A stretch of 64,000 bases of DNA from Paraglaciecola sp. 20A4. GTDB taxonomy: Bacteria; Pseudomonadota; Gammaproteobacteria; Enterobacterales; Alteromonadaceae. The stretch covers positions 1 to 64,000 of the forward strand of contig NZ_WTPY01000005.1 in assembly GCF_011378905.1 (NCBI RefSeq), written 5' to 3'. The notes beneath the pieces were generated by a model. It was given only the letters and a program-made list of their open reading frames with translations. It did not search any database and was not told where the DNA came from. A program made the translations under genes and the position numbers. Positions 22,480 to 31,819 of the stretch are shown here, piece after piece; the stretch's first letter is position 1, and each line of letters opens with the position of its first letter.

Positions 22480-23253
22480 TTAACGTTTCGCATACTTTAC
22501 AGCCAGATTTTTGTCGACAATCCGTTTTAATTCCCCAGAATGACGCATATCGGCAATCGCCGCATTTATTTCCGGCATCCTAGACAACCAAGATAGAGAA
22601 AAAGCCAAAGGTATTTGGTCAACGCCGCCAAGCGTACCTAATTGGTATATGGACTTATCGAAGTCATGGCTACTTATAGTCCACTGCGCCCGCAGAGTAT
22701 TGGTATACACTAAATCACAACGCGAAAGTTGCAGCATATCAAATAGACGAGTCTCTCTGGACACTCTCACGGGGGTCAACTCGCCCTTTTCCAGCCAAGC
22801 ATCTAATTCTGGGTAGCTATAGTTTTCCCGTAAGCAAACGGTTTTGCCTTTGACTTGAGCGCTAAGTGATTCTTTTTTTTGCGGGGCAACAAGTCCGTAA
22901 AACGCATGTTGGTAAGTCAGTACCGGATCACTAAACAGCATAGATTCTGGCGCGTTTAACCATTTAGGAGCAAGGAAACCCACGTCGGCTTTAGCGGAAA
23001 TAATATCTTGTTCTATTTTATTGCGCGCCGTGGGTGAAAATTGCAGATCTACTTGCAGTGTTTGTGCAAGTTTTAACAAAATATCGTTAAACAAACCGCT
23101 AGTCTGCTGGGTTTTATTATCAACCTCATAAAATGGCAGTCCTTCAGCGAAGATCACAGCTACCACTAGCGCTTTATGCTCTGAGGCAGCCATCGCTTGC
23201 TGATGAACTAAGCCGCTGAGAAGTAAACTAAAGATTAGGTTACGAAACAGCAA
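22480..23253 (-). CDS. periplasmic solute-binding-like protein (family 3)
   Basis: The 257-residue protein has a signal peptide (residues 1-22, ending AMA) and the two-lobed architecture of family 3 amino-acid-binding proteins (SBP_bac_3). Landmarks are FAEGLPFYEVDNKTQQTSGLFNDI near the N terminus and GKTVCLRENYSYPELDAWL at the lobe crossover. No permease or ATPase gene is nearby, so it may be an orphan binding protein or sensor partner. The next upstream gene is of the same family, but the two are only distantly alike. Ligand unknown. Confidence 0.75.
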   Translation of the reverse strand: MLFRNLIFSLLLSGLVHQQAMAASEHKALVVAVIFAEGLPFYEVDNKTQQTSGLFNDILLKLAQTLQVDLQFSPTARNKIEQDIISAKADVGFLAPKWLNAPESMLFSDPVLTYQHAFYGLVAPQKKESLSAQVKGKTVCLRENYSYPELDAWLEKGELTPVRVSRETRLFDMLQLSRCDLVYTNTLRAQWTISSHDFDKSIYQLGTLGGVDQIPLAFSLSWLSRMPEINAAIADMRHSGELKRIVDKNLAVKYAKR

Positions 23254-23398
23254 ATTTTTTCTCGTGCATAATCAACAACCCCGATTTAACGCTTATAAAT
23301 TCTTAGGCAAACAGTGTAATTAGATGTGTTAATTAAGGCTATCATTTTAATCAATTGCCCTTAATCATCGGGGAAAATAGCGGTGAGTTATCCGATCG

Positions 23399-24223
23399 CT
23401 ACCACAGATTTAAAACACCATTTTTAATGTGTAACTTGAGGGGTCCTTGGGCGCTCAATTTCTCCAACCAGCTTTGTTGAATTTGCATAAAGTTCTGACT
23501 TTTAAAAAATCGTTCGGCAGCGTCATTCATAATCTTAATATGCCCAATATCGGTACTTTTAGACAAGGCGATATAGCTAGTCAACGTATCATATTGATAG
23601 AGTATTTTCATGTCTGAGCAGTCTGCCTGTTGTTTAAAACAGAAATAGCGTAGCCCTGCATCTGAGAAAAATAATGAACTAAGCTGCCCCGACACTAAAT
23701 CTGAAACCGCCGAGTCATAATCCTTATAAGAGGCAACGTTCTGCACATTTTCCGCTAATAATAATTTATGCCGAAAATCATTTTCAAATACACCTATAGG
23801 CGAAACAGTGATTAAATCTGCAATATTACTAATGGGGTGAGAAGGAGATGTTTTACCTAACACGCCATAAACATTTGCCGTTAGTGGCAATACCCAATGG
23901 AATTGGTCTTCGCGCTCAGGTTTCCGAGCAAGAGGGAAAATCACCACATTCGCTTTCTGTTGAGCTTCGCTAATGACTCTTTCCCAAGGCGCAGCTAGTA
24001 TCGGCTGGTCAATATTAGCTTCAGCTAAAATACCGCTTACCAATTCGATTAAATAGCCTTCTAACTGTCCCCGCTCATTGCGCTGAGAAAATGGGGGCTC
24101 AAGAGCGGTCAACACCCAAAAATCAGCTGTATCACTATGCTCAGCAGCGGACACAAATTGCGTCGAGAATAAGCTTAAGATAGCACTCATCCAAAGAACG
24201 CGAAGCGGCCGCCGTCTATTCAT
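23399..24223 (-). CDS. periplasmic solute-binding-like protein (family 3), coupled to pyrC
   Basis: The 274-residue protein has a basic, hydrophobic signal peptide (cleavage after about residue 26, VSA) and a family 3 binding-protein fold. An early EPPFSQRNERGQLEGYLIELV segment corresponds to the ligand pocket. Its ATG starts one base after the pyrC stop codon (TAATATG arrangement), so it must be translationally coupled to dihydroorotase. No transporter membrane component is adjacent. Whether the ligand relates to pyrimidines is unknown; coupling may be accidental. Confidence 0.75.
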   Translation of the reverse strand: MNRRRPLRVLWMSAILSLFSTQFVSAAEHSDTADFWVLTALEPPFSQRNERGQLEGYLIELVSGILAEANIDQPILAAPWERVISEAQQKANVVIFPLARKPEREDQFHWVLPLTANVYGVLGKTSPSHPISNIADLITVSPIGVFENDFRHKLLLAENVQNVASYKDYDSAVSDLVSGQLSSLFFSDAGLRYFCFKQQADCSDMKILYQYDTLTSYIALSKSTDIGHIKIMNDAAERFFKSQNFMQIQQSWLEKLSAQGPLKLHIKNGVLNLW

Positions 24224-24224
24224 A

Positions 24225-25256
24225 TTATTTCAAAGCCCAGTTAATAGTCTGACCGGCAAAAAATGGCACTATGGGTTGACCATTGGGTAACACGATAGAC
24301 TCAGGTACCTGCCAAGACTTTTTAATTAACGTCACCTGCTTAGTATTTCGAGGCAAGCCGTAAAAATCCGCACCATAATGACTAGCGAATCCCTCTAGCT
24401 TATCCAGCGCGTTTAAATCTTCAAATACTTGAGCATATAATTCTAAGGCACTCCACGCGCTGTAGCATCCAGCACAACCACATGCTGACTCTTTCGCTCG
24501 CTGCTCATGAGGAGCCGAGTCTGTTCCTAAAAAAAACTTATTCGAGCCTGTACTAACAGCTTTTCGCAGCGCTTGTTGATGAGTACTGCGCTTTAAAACG
24601 GGCAAACAAAAGTTATGAGGTTTAACGCCACCGACCAACAAATCGTTGCGGTTTAATAATAAGTGCTGGGGCGTAATTGTCGCTGCTACATTTGCAGAGC
24701 TGGCCATGACAAAATCAACGGCATCACTGGTCGTGATATGCTCTAGCACCACTTTAAGCTGTGGAAATTGGCTGACTATTTTTATTAAGTACTGCTCAAT
24801 AAAAAGCTTTTCACGATCGAATATATCCACATGACTTTCCGTCACCTCACCGTGGATCAGCAACAACATGCCTTGTTCCGCCATTTCAGCAAATATTGGA
24901 AATAAACTTTCAATTGCCTTTACCGCGGCATCTGAATTGGTGGTCGCCCCTGCCGGATATAGCTTAGCTGCTACAACACCCACTTCTTTTGCTACGCGAA
25001 TGTCTTCGACTGACGTATTGTTAGTCAAATAAATCGTCATCAGCGGTTCAAAATCACTGCCCTGAGGTCGCGCGGCTAAAATCCGCTGACGATAAGCGTT
25101 TGCCATTTCAGCATTTACCACAGGCGGCACCAAGTTTGGCATGGCGATGCCCCGTCGAAATGACCTTGCCGTAGCAGGCACAGTCTCAGGTAACATGTCA
25201 TTATCGCGAAAATGTAAATGCCAATCGTCTGGTTGGGTCAAGGTAATTTGCTGCAT
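24225..25256 (-). CDS. pyrC: dihydroorotase
   Basis: The 343-residue enzyme is a class II dihydroorotase, which interconverts carbamoyl-aspartate and dihydroorotate in pyrimidine synthesis. The zinc-site motif DWHLHFRD gives H13 and H15, the carbamylated lysine is K98 in AAKLYPAG, and HGE gives H135. The segment FFLGTDSAPH holds the catalytic aspartate. The length matches E. coli PyrC (348). The upstream 188-base gap is divergent with the acyltransferase gene and should hold both promoters. Confidence 0.97.
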   Translation of the reverse strand: MQQITLTQPDDWHLHFRDNDMLPETVPATARSFRRGIAMPNLVPPVVNAEMANAYRQRILAARPQGSDFEPLMTIYLTNNTSVEDIRVAKEVGVVAAKLYPAGATTNSDAAVKAIESLFPIFAEMAEQGMLLLIHGEVTESHVDIFDREKLFIEQYLIKIVSQFPQLKVVLEHITTSDAVDFVMASSANVAATITPQHLLLNRNDLLVGGVKPHNFCLPVLKRSTHQQALRKAVSTGSNKFFLGTDSAPHEQRAKESACGCAGCYSAWSALELYAQVFEDLNALDKLEGFASHYGADFYGLPRNTKQVTLIKKSWQVPESIVLPNGQPIVPFFAGQTINWALK

Positions 25257-25444
25257 TTTTTAGCCTTAAGTCGTGTTGTTTAATATCTGAGTTAGCACAT
25301 TATGCCGTAAATTACGTGTAGATATAATAGTCAAGATATTGTGCTGATGGGATGAATTAAAAATCTAATTTTCTCGGTCTTGTATTTTACTCGCTGTAGA
25401 AACTATTCGCAGTCACACATTCAAACTTATTCAGGATCTGCTTT

Positions 25445-27190
25445 ATGACGGCTGCAATATCTTTACTTAACCTTGTGCCACAAGATAAAAAAAGCGCTAT
25501 ATTCACTGGTTTGATAGGGTTACTGGATAAAATCCTCGCAATTCACCGCTTAGATCAGCTGTATGTTGATCATCAACTGGCGGGGTTAAGCAAAGAAAAA
25601 TTCGCTATAAAATTACTCAGCGCGTTAAATGTAACGATTGAAGGCACGCACGAGCTGCAGCAAAAAATTCCAACCAGCGGACCTTTGGTCATTGCCAGTA
25701 ACCATCCCTTTGGCGGCATTGAAGGCGTTATACTGGCATATGTGATTGGTCAAATAAGACCGGATTTAAAAGTACTAGCGAATCAAGGCTTGCAGCTTTT
25801 TAGTGAGCTCAAAGACTACTTTATTTTTACTAATCCGTTATCTGAACGTGACCCAAGAAATGGACCTTCATTGCGCAGGTCCTTGCGCCACGTTAAGCAA
25901 GGTGGTGCCTTGCTAATATTCCCAGCCGGACGCGTGTCATATTACCAAAAGGATAAAAAGCGTATAAGCGAACACCAGTGGAATCGCATTGTGGCTATCC
26001 TAGTTGCCCGCACCCAAGCACAATATTTAGCAGTTTTTGTCAGTGGTCAAAATAGTCGTATATTCTATCGCTTGGGTCGTATCTACTACAGGTTACGCAT
26101 GTTAATGCTACCCAGAGAGTTACTTAATAAACGCGACTCGAAAATCAGAATTTCGGCAGGAACGTGTGTTCCATCAAATGTATTTCCAAATACTATCGAT
26201 GACGTAGAGCAAACCGCGCTGCAACGGATACAAAGCTACGTTCAAGATCCTCTTTGGCGTTATCATTGGCCAGTATCAAGTACTATCGATTTACAGCCAT
26301 TGATTGCGCAAGTCCCTGGTAAGCTTATCAAAGCAGAATTGGCAAACTTAGAGGCTAATCAGAAACTACTTAGTTATCGAAATTTAGATGTGTACTACGG
26401 ATATTATGAGCAGCTTCCACAAACCGTCCAAGAAATTGCACGATTGCGCGAGCTAGTATTTCGCGAACACGACGAGGGCAGCGGGTATCCATTAGATACC
26501 GACGATTTCGATAAAACCTATACCCATCTGTTTGTAGTAGAACGTGATGAAGGACGTATTATTGGTGCTTACCGTATGGGACAGTCAGACCGCTTGCTGG
26601 CGATGGACGACTCAAATCCTTTTTACCTCAGTGCAATGTTTACCTTTTCAAAGCAATTTATCAATCGCCACGAACCTTGCTTAGAAATGGGGCGTTCATT
26701 CTTAATTCCTGAATATCAAAGCAGTTTTCATGGTTTGCTTCTTTTGTGGCGAGGCATCGGTCGATTTGTATGTCAATTCCCGCAATATCGGACTCTTTAT
26801 GGCACGGTATCTTTGAGTAAACTTTATGATCCCCGCAGTGTCAGTTTGATACAACACGCCTTAGTTACTCCGACTGTTGATGCTACCGCGAATATGCCAT
26901 TTAACTTCCCTGTATCACCAGAGGTGGCTGATTTTGCAAGGCATTATCCATTAAAAAATCATCTCTCAAGCTTATTAGCAGGAATAGAACATGACGGTAA
27001 AGACACGCCTATATTACTTAGGCATTACCAAAAATTGGGTGCGAAGTTTCATTGTTTAGGTATAGACAGTAACTTTAACCATACGCCTGGTTTATTACTC
27101 AGCGTGAGACTAGCTAACACCCCGGAAAAACTAGGGAAATTATACTTGGGTGAGGGTTGGCAAGGTTACAAAGAATATTCACAGTCATGA
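25445..27190 (+). CDS. two-domain acyltransferase, OlsF-like ornithine-lipid synthase candidate
   Basis: The 581-residue protein fuses two acyltransferases. The N-terminal half is PlsC-like, with NHPFGG at 86-91 and FPAGRVS near residue 160. The C-terminal half, from about 320, resembles OlsB/hemolysin-type N-acyltransferases (ARLRELVFREH through EMGRSFL). This order matches OlsF, which makes phosphorus-free ornithine lipids in one protein. The acyltransferase box reads N-H-P-F-G-G-I-E instead of the textbook N-H-x4-D. Ornithine as the acceptor is inferred; another amine acceptor is possible. Confidence 0.75.
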   Translation: MTAAISLLNLVPQDKKSAIFTGLIGLLDKILAIHRLDQLYVDHQLAGLSKEKFAIKLLSALNVTIEGTHELQQKIPTSGPLVIASNHPFGGIEGVILAYVIGQIRPDLKVLANQGLQLFSELKDYFIFTNPLSERDPRNGPSLRRSLRHVKQGGALLIFPAGRVSYYQKDKKRISEHQWNRIVAILVARTQAQYLAVFVSGQNSRIFYRLGRIYYRLRMLMLPRELLNKRDSKIRISAGTCVPSNVFPNTIDDVEQTALQRIQSYVQDPLWRYHWPVSSTIDLQPLIAQVPGKLIKAELANLEANQKLLSYRNLDVYYGYYEQLPQTVQEIARLRELVFREHDEGSGYPLDTDDFDKTYTHLFVVERDEGRIIGAYRMGQSDRLLAMDDSNPFYLSAMFTFSKQFINRHEPCLEMGRSFLIPEYQSSFHGLLLLWRGIGRFVCQFPQYRTLYGTVSLSKLYDPRSVSLIQHALVTPTVDATANMPFNFPVSPEVADFARHYPLKNHLSSLLAGIEHDGKDTPILLRHYQKLGAKFHCLGIDSNFNHTPGLLLSVRLANTPEKLGKLYLGEGWQGYKEYSQS

Positions 27191-27283
27191 GGTAATAAAG
27201 AGAGGACCATGTGCGAAGTAAAGACAAGGGCAATTAACGCGGATTGCCGCCCCACATAATCATGTAGGACGGCATTATCAGAA

Positions 27284-27321
27284 CGTTTATCTTAACAAAA
27301 TAAATGATAAACGCCTTTTTT
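27284..27321 (+). terminator. terminator after the two-domain acyltransferase gene
   Basis: Arms CGTTTATC (27284-27291) and GATAAACG (27306-27313) pair perfectly and are followed by CCTTTTTT. The stem is AT-rich but the U-tract is good. It would end the acyltransferase transcript before the convergent yjdM gene. An imperfect stem at about 27246-27273 lies upstream of it. Confidence 0.7.
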
Positions 27322-27333
27322 AAGCAAAGGCCA

Positions 27334-27672
27334 TTAAACCTTTTTAACGAACTCAGACTTAAGCTTCATCGCGCCTACGCCATCGATTTTACAATCAATG
27401 TCGTGATCACCGTCGACTAGCCGAATGTTCTTAACCTTGGTACCGACTTTAACGACCAAAGAAGAACCTTTCACTTTTAGATCTTTGATAACGGTAACCG
27501 TATCGCCATCTGTCAAGGTATTACCATTTGAATCGCGAATAACTGGCGTATCATCGTCAGCCGCTTCTTGACCTTGCGCCCACTCATGCCCACATTCAGG
27601 ACAGATATACATATTACGATCTTCATAGGTGTATTCAGAATTACACTCTACACAATTTGGTAAACCACTCAT
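27334..27672 (-). CDS. yjdM: YjdM (PhnA) zinc-ribbon protein
   Basis: The 112-residue protein belongs to the YjdM family, formerly called PhnA and once wrongly tied to phosphonoacetate hydrolysis. The N-terminal zinc ribbon has CVEC (residues 8-11) and CPEC (24-27). The C-terminal domain contains the conserved [17 protein letters not shown] segment. No phosphonate genes are nearby, and its true role is not established in any organism I know of. Confidence 0.9.
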   Translation of the reverse strand: MSGLPNCVECNSEYTYEDRNMYICPECGHEWAQGQEAADDDTPVIRDSNGNTLTDGDTVTVIKDLKVKGSSLVVKVGTKVKNIRLVDGDHDIDCKIDGVGAMKLKSEFVKKV

Positions 27673-27798
27673 GGTGTGTCCCTATATTAGCTTAAACGAT
27701 GTCAGCATCCCGAGACTAGAGAGGTATTTTGCTCATAGCCAAGCAGATGTAGGCGTTATTATCCACATAAACAATAGAAATACCAAATCCATGTAACG

Positions 27799-28320
27799 TT
27801 ATGCTTGGGCGCGTTGATAAGTTGCAGTAGAGGGGGCGACACCAAATAACGCATGGGTTTTTTGGCCCTGTAAGGAAACAATGATCGCTAATAGAGAAAA
27901 ATGATGGATTGCATGACTCGACACAAATAGTAATTCACGGCCCAACGTAGAGCTAACCTGATTAATATAGGAAGCTTCAACTGACGTTTCGGCTAGTACG
28001 CTTAGCGCTGCTTGCATATCATTTTGGTACACATCCACCAGCCATACTTCAATATCATTCCACGCCTGTAACGCAAAAGTCGTTGATTTCGCCACATCTG
28101 ACTGACGATGGCGTAAATTATAGTCGACTACTCCACCGTCTATTCCTTCTTTAAGCGCTAAGTAATGATCAATAACATGGCGCATATGCGAACCTGCACT
28201 GCTGGCAACATAGGGAGTCATCTCTTGTTGATACGCATGATGGGATATATGATTTAAAAATGTCTTGGCTTGCGCAACGGTTTCTAAATGGCTTCTTAAT
28301 GCCTGGCTATCACAGAGCAT
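27799..28320 (-). CDS. DinB-like metal-binding protein
   Basis: The 173-residue protein has the spacing of the DinB/YfiT four-helix fold. HMRHVIDH (about residues 46-53) and HAIHH (about 136-140) supply a probable three-histidine metal site. Related proteins act as thiol transferases, such as mycothiol or bacillithiol S-transferases, but many have no known role. Neighbours yjdM and the lipocalin gene are on the same strand but separated by ordinary gaps. The function is not assigned. Confidence 0.65.
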   Translation of the reverse strand: MLCDSQALRSHLETVAQAKTFLNHISHHAYQQEMTPYVASSAGSHMRHVIDHYLALKEGIDGGVVDYNLRHRQSDVAKSTTFALQAWNDIEVWLVDVYQNDMQAALSVLAETSVEASYINQVSSTLGRELLFVSSHAIHHFSLLAIIVSLQGQKTHALFGVAPSTATYQRAQA

Positions 28321-28410
28321 AGGTTTCCTGTTACTTCAAATAATCTATATTTAAAAGACCCATACTAAGGAGGGAATATTTCATAAAATATCATGTCCTT
28401 ATTACCGTCT

Positions 28411-28974
28411 TCATTGATTAACGAATATTAACTTTTCGGTATCGAACCCTGCTCCGCGCGCCTTGCCTAACAAAGTCTGCAGGACGTCTGGTGAAAGTTG
28501 CGGTTGGCGAGACAGGATCCAAAAGTAATCTCTATTCGGTCCAGTGATCATCGCATACTCATAGCCTTCAGTGTCTAACGAAAAGATCACATAACTAGCA
28601 TAAAAGGGTCCAAAAAAAGATACCTTTAAATGCCCTACGTGTTCATTGCCAACGAAATAAGCTTTCCCTTCAGCGTCATCCCACACTTGTTTTTGTTGAT
28701 TGAATCCTCGGTTAATAACGTTAACACCACCGTCTGGCCGCATACTATATTCAGCGGTTACTTGTTCTAAGCCTTCCTCGAATGAATGGTCCAGTCGCGC
28801 AATTTCGTACCATGTACCTAGATAACGATTTAATTCAAAGCCGGATACAGGTTTAATTCCCTCTGGTATTGACGTACAAGCACTAATGGTAAAAATAGCG
28901 AGCAGTAGACCCGAACGAAAAATAGACTTTGTTAGCAAATTAGCGCCAATTGATAGTGGTGGTTGAAACTTCAT
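28411..28974 (-). CDS. blc: outer-membrane lipocalin (Blc-like lipoprotein)
   Basis: The 187-residue protein has a lipoprotein signal ending ISAC, then the lipocalin landmark YLGTWYEIARLDHSFEEGL. It ends with the conserved YFWILSRQPQL segment. E. coli Blc binds lysophospholipids and fatty acids at the outer membrane. I chose the ATG at 28972-28974 because AAGGAG lies 7 bases upstream. An ATG 30 bases further upstream would add ten residues but has no good ribosome site. Confidence 0.9.
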   Translation of the reverse strand: MKFQPPLSIGANLLTKSIFRSGLLLAIFTISACTSIPEGIKPVSGFELNRYLGTWYEIARLDHSFEEGLEQVTAEYSMRPDGGVNVINRGFNQQKQVWDDAEGKAYFVGNEHVGHLKVSFFGPFYASYVIFSLDTEGYEYAMITGPNRDYFWILSRQPQLSPDVLQTLLGKARGAGFDTEKLIFVNQ

Positions 28975-29234
28975 GTCATCACTCCTTTCCAGTAAAATAA
29001 TCATTGTGTAAAAAATTTTCTTTAGTACGAATTAAATCATCATTTTGGTTTTATTTTCGGAAAAAACGTTACCTCATAGCAGCATGCTAAAACGAGTCAG
29101 CGCACAATATAGCAAAATGGTAGGAGTATGAATGTTGTCTACTGGTCATCATTTAGCGCATATACAAAGTTGACAAATATTGATCACAGGTTTAATTTCA
29201 ATAGTTACTGAAACTTCTATAAGAAAAATATCCT

Positions 29235-29801
29235 ATGCAAATGACCCCAATGATCGAATCATTTGTGATGCACTTTGGTGAGATGGGCAGCCGTTGGGGC
29301 TTTAATCGCACCGTCGGGCAAATGTTTGCTTTGTTAGTTATCAGTGAAAATCCTCTAAGCGCTAACCAAATTGCTGAGGCTTTGAGCGTTTCCCGGGGCA
29401 ATGTCAGTATGGGTTTAAAAGAGTTACAATCTTGGCAATTGATTAAACAACATCACGTACCGGGTGATCGTAAAGAATATTACCAAAGTGCGGGTACCAT
29501 ATGGGAAATGGCGAATAAAGTATTCGAAGAACGGCGCAAACGTGAAATGGATCCAACCCTGACGTTACTGCGAGGGATTATACTTGAGAGTCCAGAAAAT
29601 CAAGAGGAAGTCTTTGCCCAGCAGCGTCTGCAGGAAATTCATGATTTATTAGAAACTATCAGTAAATGGACAAGTGAATTGCAGCAAATGAATCCTGACA
29701 CTCTGGGCACATTAATGAAGTTAGGGTCAGGCGTGGGTAAAGTCATTGATATGAAAAACAAATTGATTAAACCATCGAAAAAACTTGAAAAAAAACCATA
29801 A
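29235..29801 (+). CDS. GbsR/MarR-family transcriptional regulator
   Basis: The 188-residue protein is a winged-helix regulator. The helix-turn-helix lies at about residues 38-65 (ENPLSANQIAEALSVSRGNV). The N-terminal segment FGEMGSRWGFNRTVGQMFALL is typical of the GbsR branch, whose members control choline and glycine betaine uptake. A C-terminal helical stretch may be the dimer interface. It lies upstream of the metal efflux genes in the same direction, with 180 bases between. No glycine betaine genes are in the window, so the target is unknown. Confidence 0.85.
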   Translation: MQMTPMIESFVMHFGEMGSRWGFNRTVGQMFALLVISENPLSANQIAEALSVSRGNVSMGLKELQSWQLIKQHHVPGDRKEYYQSAGTIWEMANKVFEERRKREMDPTLTLLRGIILESPENQEEVFAQQRLQEIHDLLETISKWTSELQQMNPDTLGTLMKLGSGVGKVIDMKNKLIKPSKKLEKKP

Positions 29802-29981
29802 CAAGCACGAGCGGGTCATATTGCGACCAGAGAAAATATTGGTAACACTTTGCCCCGTTCAAAATGGCTAAAGGCGTTTCACTGCCACATGAAGTTTGTT
29901 ACAGTCCGCCTGCGTTTTGTGGTTAGGGCTTTAATAGCCTGAATCGACACGAATAAACAGTAAATATTGTTAAGGTAAAGA

Positions 29982-30353
29982 GTGAAATTCAATGTGATTG
30001 CTTACACTATGCTAATTTTGATTGCCCTGCAGTCATTAGCGACTGTGGCAAAAACGCAAGAATTTCATCAAGTTGAGCCCGAGCATCTGGCACTTATTCA
30101 TCAACTCGCGCCTGATCATCAAAGCACATCGTTAATAAACGTCAATAATGATGAACAAATTAACACCCAAGCAGATTCTCATAATCCTGCAGATTGCCAT
30201 CACTGCGGTCATTGCAACGGTTCACACGCTCACTGGGTTAGCATCAGTTGCACACGATTTAACAATCACTATATTGCCATCAACCAATACGCCTATCAGC
30301 ATAATCTTGCTGACGGCACAGTCAATCGACTGATACGCCCCCCTAAAGCTTAG
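29982..30353 (+). CDS. small His/Cys-rich periplasmic protein ahead of metal efflux genes
   Basis: The 123-residue protein starts at a GTG with AAGG 7-8 bases upstream. It has a signal peptide (about residues 1-24), then a metal-binding-like cluster with C72, H73, H74, C75, H77, C78, H82, H84 and W85. The segment could bind Cu, Zn or Co. It lies 79 bases ahead of the czcCBA-type genes and probably belongs to that operon, perhaps as a periplasmic metal sponge or sensor. I do not recognise a named family, and the role is inferred from context. Confidence 0.65.
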   Translation: MKFNVIAYTMLILIALQSLATVAKTQEFHQVEPEHLALIHQLAPDHQSTSLINVNNDEQINTQADSHNPADCHHCGHCNGSHAHWVSISCTRFNNHYIAINQYAYQHNLADGTVNRLIRPPKA

Positions 30354-30432
30354 TCTCATTTAAATATCGTTAACCAGCCGAGGTTTACACCTATGGCTGA
30401 TATTTTTTTGTACATTTTTTTAGGACACTATT

Positions 30433-31809
30433 ATGACTTTGGCGATCCCTAAACGGTTACTCAAGCCCACCTCACTTGTGGTTTTTATCAAAAATACGTG
30501 GGTACTATTTTTCGTAACGATTAACGCGTGGGCTCAACCCCCAAATCTAGTAATTAATCCCGGTGTAAATCTAAAAACGCCTTCTGTGACTTATCAGACG
30601 ACTGTGCCTTTGGGCATACTCACACTTTCAGGTGCGATAAAACGCACGCTTACAAGCAATCCACAGCTAGCAAGCTATACGTTTCGTCAACAAGCATTAG
30701 ACGGTGACCTCAAAAGTGCTCAGTTAGACCCACAGCGTAGCGTTTCGATAGAATTAGAAAACGTACTAGGCACGGGCGAGCGCACCGGAATAAAAGGCGC
30801 TGAACTGACGTTGGCGCTTTCGTCAGTACTCGAATTGGGCGGTAAAAAAGCAGCACGTAGCGCGCTCGTTTCCCAGAAGCGCTTATTGCTAACGGCACAA
30901 AAACAAACTCAATCCCTTGATTTGTTAGCCGAGGTCACTCGTCGCTATATCGATGCATTAAGCAGTGAACAGCGTATTAACGTACTAAAGGAAGCGGAAG
31001 AGCTTGCGCGCTATACCCTGCAAGCCGCAGCAAAGCGAGTCACGGCGGGAGCCACGCCAGAAGTAGAACAACTCAGGGCGCAATCAGCCCTGGCGAAGGC
31101 CCGCATGCAGCTTCTTAACGCCCAGCGTGAGCGCCACACTCGTTATTACGCTCTGAGTATCTTATGGGGAGAAACGACGCCTAGCTTCTCTGAATTAGCT
31201 GGGAATATCTTTACGCTAGGGAACAGCGAAAATTTTGACAACCTCTATCAACAGGCGGTGAATAACCCTGCCATCGCAGTATTTTCAGCACAAGAAAGAC
31301 TAAAACAAGCTCAGTTGCGTTTGACTAAAACCCAAGCTCAGCCTGATCTAACGTGGTCAGTCGGCGTTCGTTACGACAATGCTAGTGACGACAGTGCCCT
31401 GATGGCGGGCATTAGTATGCCGCTGTTTGGCGCGGCACGTAGCCTAGGTGAATATCAATCATTACAGGCTCAACAAGCGCAAGTTAATGTAGAAAAAAAG
31501 GCAGCTTTGCTAACGCTTTCCAATCAACTCTACCAACTGGTTCAAGCCAGAGAAAGTGCAGTTCTGCGGGTAATTACTCTGCAAAAAAGCATCATTCCAC
31601 CGCTACAAGAAGCGCTGCAGCAAGTTGGCCAAGCCTACGAGCAAGGACGATATAGCTACCTCGAATGGGTAACCACCCGTCAAGAGCTTATAGATGCCGA
31701 ATCAGCCTTAATATCGGCGGCACGAGACGCCCTCACCTTAGCTGCTGATATAGAACAACTAACAGGCACCCCATTGATTTCACCCACACATTCTTCTGCG
31801 GCTCTCTAA
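30433..31809 (+). CDS. CzcC/CusC-type outer-membrane efflux channel
   Basis: The 458-residue protein is a TolC-like outer-membrane factor with a signal peptide (about residues 1-34, ending AWA). Two long helical repeats follow (for example LTSNPQLASYTFRQQALDG and VNNPAIAVFSAQERLKQAQ). It forms the exit duct of an RND metal pump. It lies 10 bases upstream of the adaptor gene. Length and arrangement match the CzcC branch. Confidence 0.87.
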   Translation: MTLAIPKRLLKPTSLVVFIKNTWVLFFVTINAWAQPPNLVINPGVNLKTPSVTYQTTVPLGILTLSGAIKRTLTSNPQLASYTFRQQALDGDLKSAQLDPQRSVSIELENVLGTGERTGIKGAELTLALSSVLELGGKKAARSALVSQKRLLLTAQKQTQSLDLLAEVTRRYIDALSSEQRINVLKEAEELARYTLQAAAKRVTAGATPEVEQLRAQSALAKARMQLLNAQRERHTRYYALSILWGETTPSFSELAGNIFTLGNSENFDNLYQQAVNNPAIAVFSAQERLKQAQLRLTKTQAQPDLTWSVGVRYDNASDDSALMAGISMPLFGAARSLGEYQSLQAQQAQVNVEKKAALLTLSNQLYQLVQARESAVLRVITLQKSIIPPLQEALQQVGQAYEQGRYSYLEWVTTRQELIDAESALISAARDALTLAADIEQLTGTPLISPTHSSAAL

Positions 31810-31819
31810 GGAGTTTCCT

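Noticed and set aside
27246-27273. GCCG..ACAT/ATGT..CGGC hairpin as the main terminator of the acyltransferase gene
   Set aside because: The stem has several mismatches and no U-tract. The hairpin at 27284-27321 is better.
27334-27672. Phosphonoacetate hydrolase (PhnA)
   Set aside because: The protein is the small zinc-ribbon YjdM family. The name PhnA is shared with an unrelated hydrolase, and no phosphonate genes are near.
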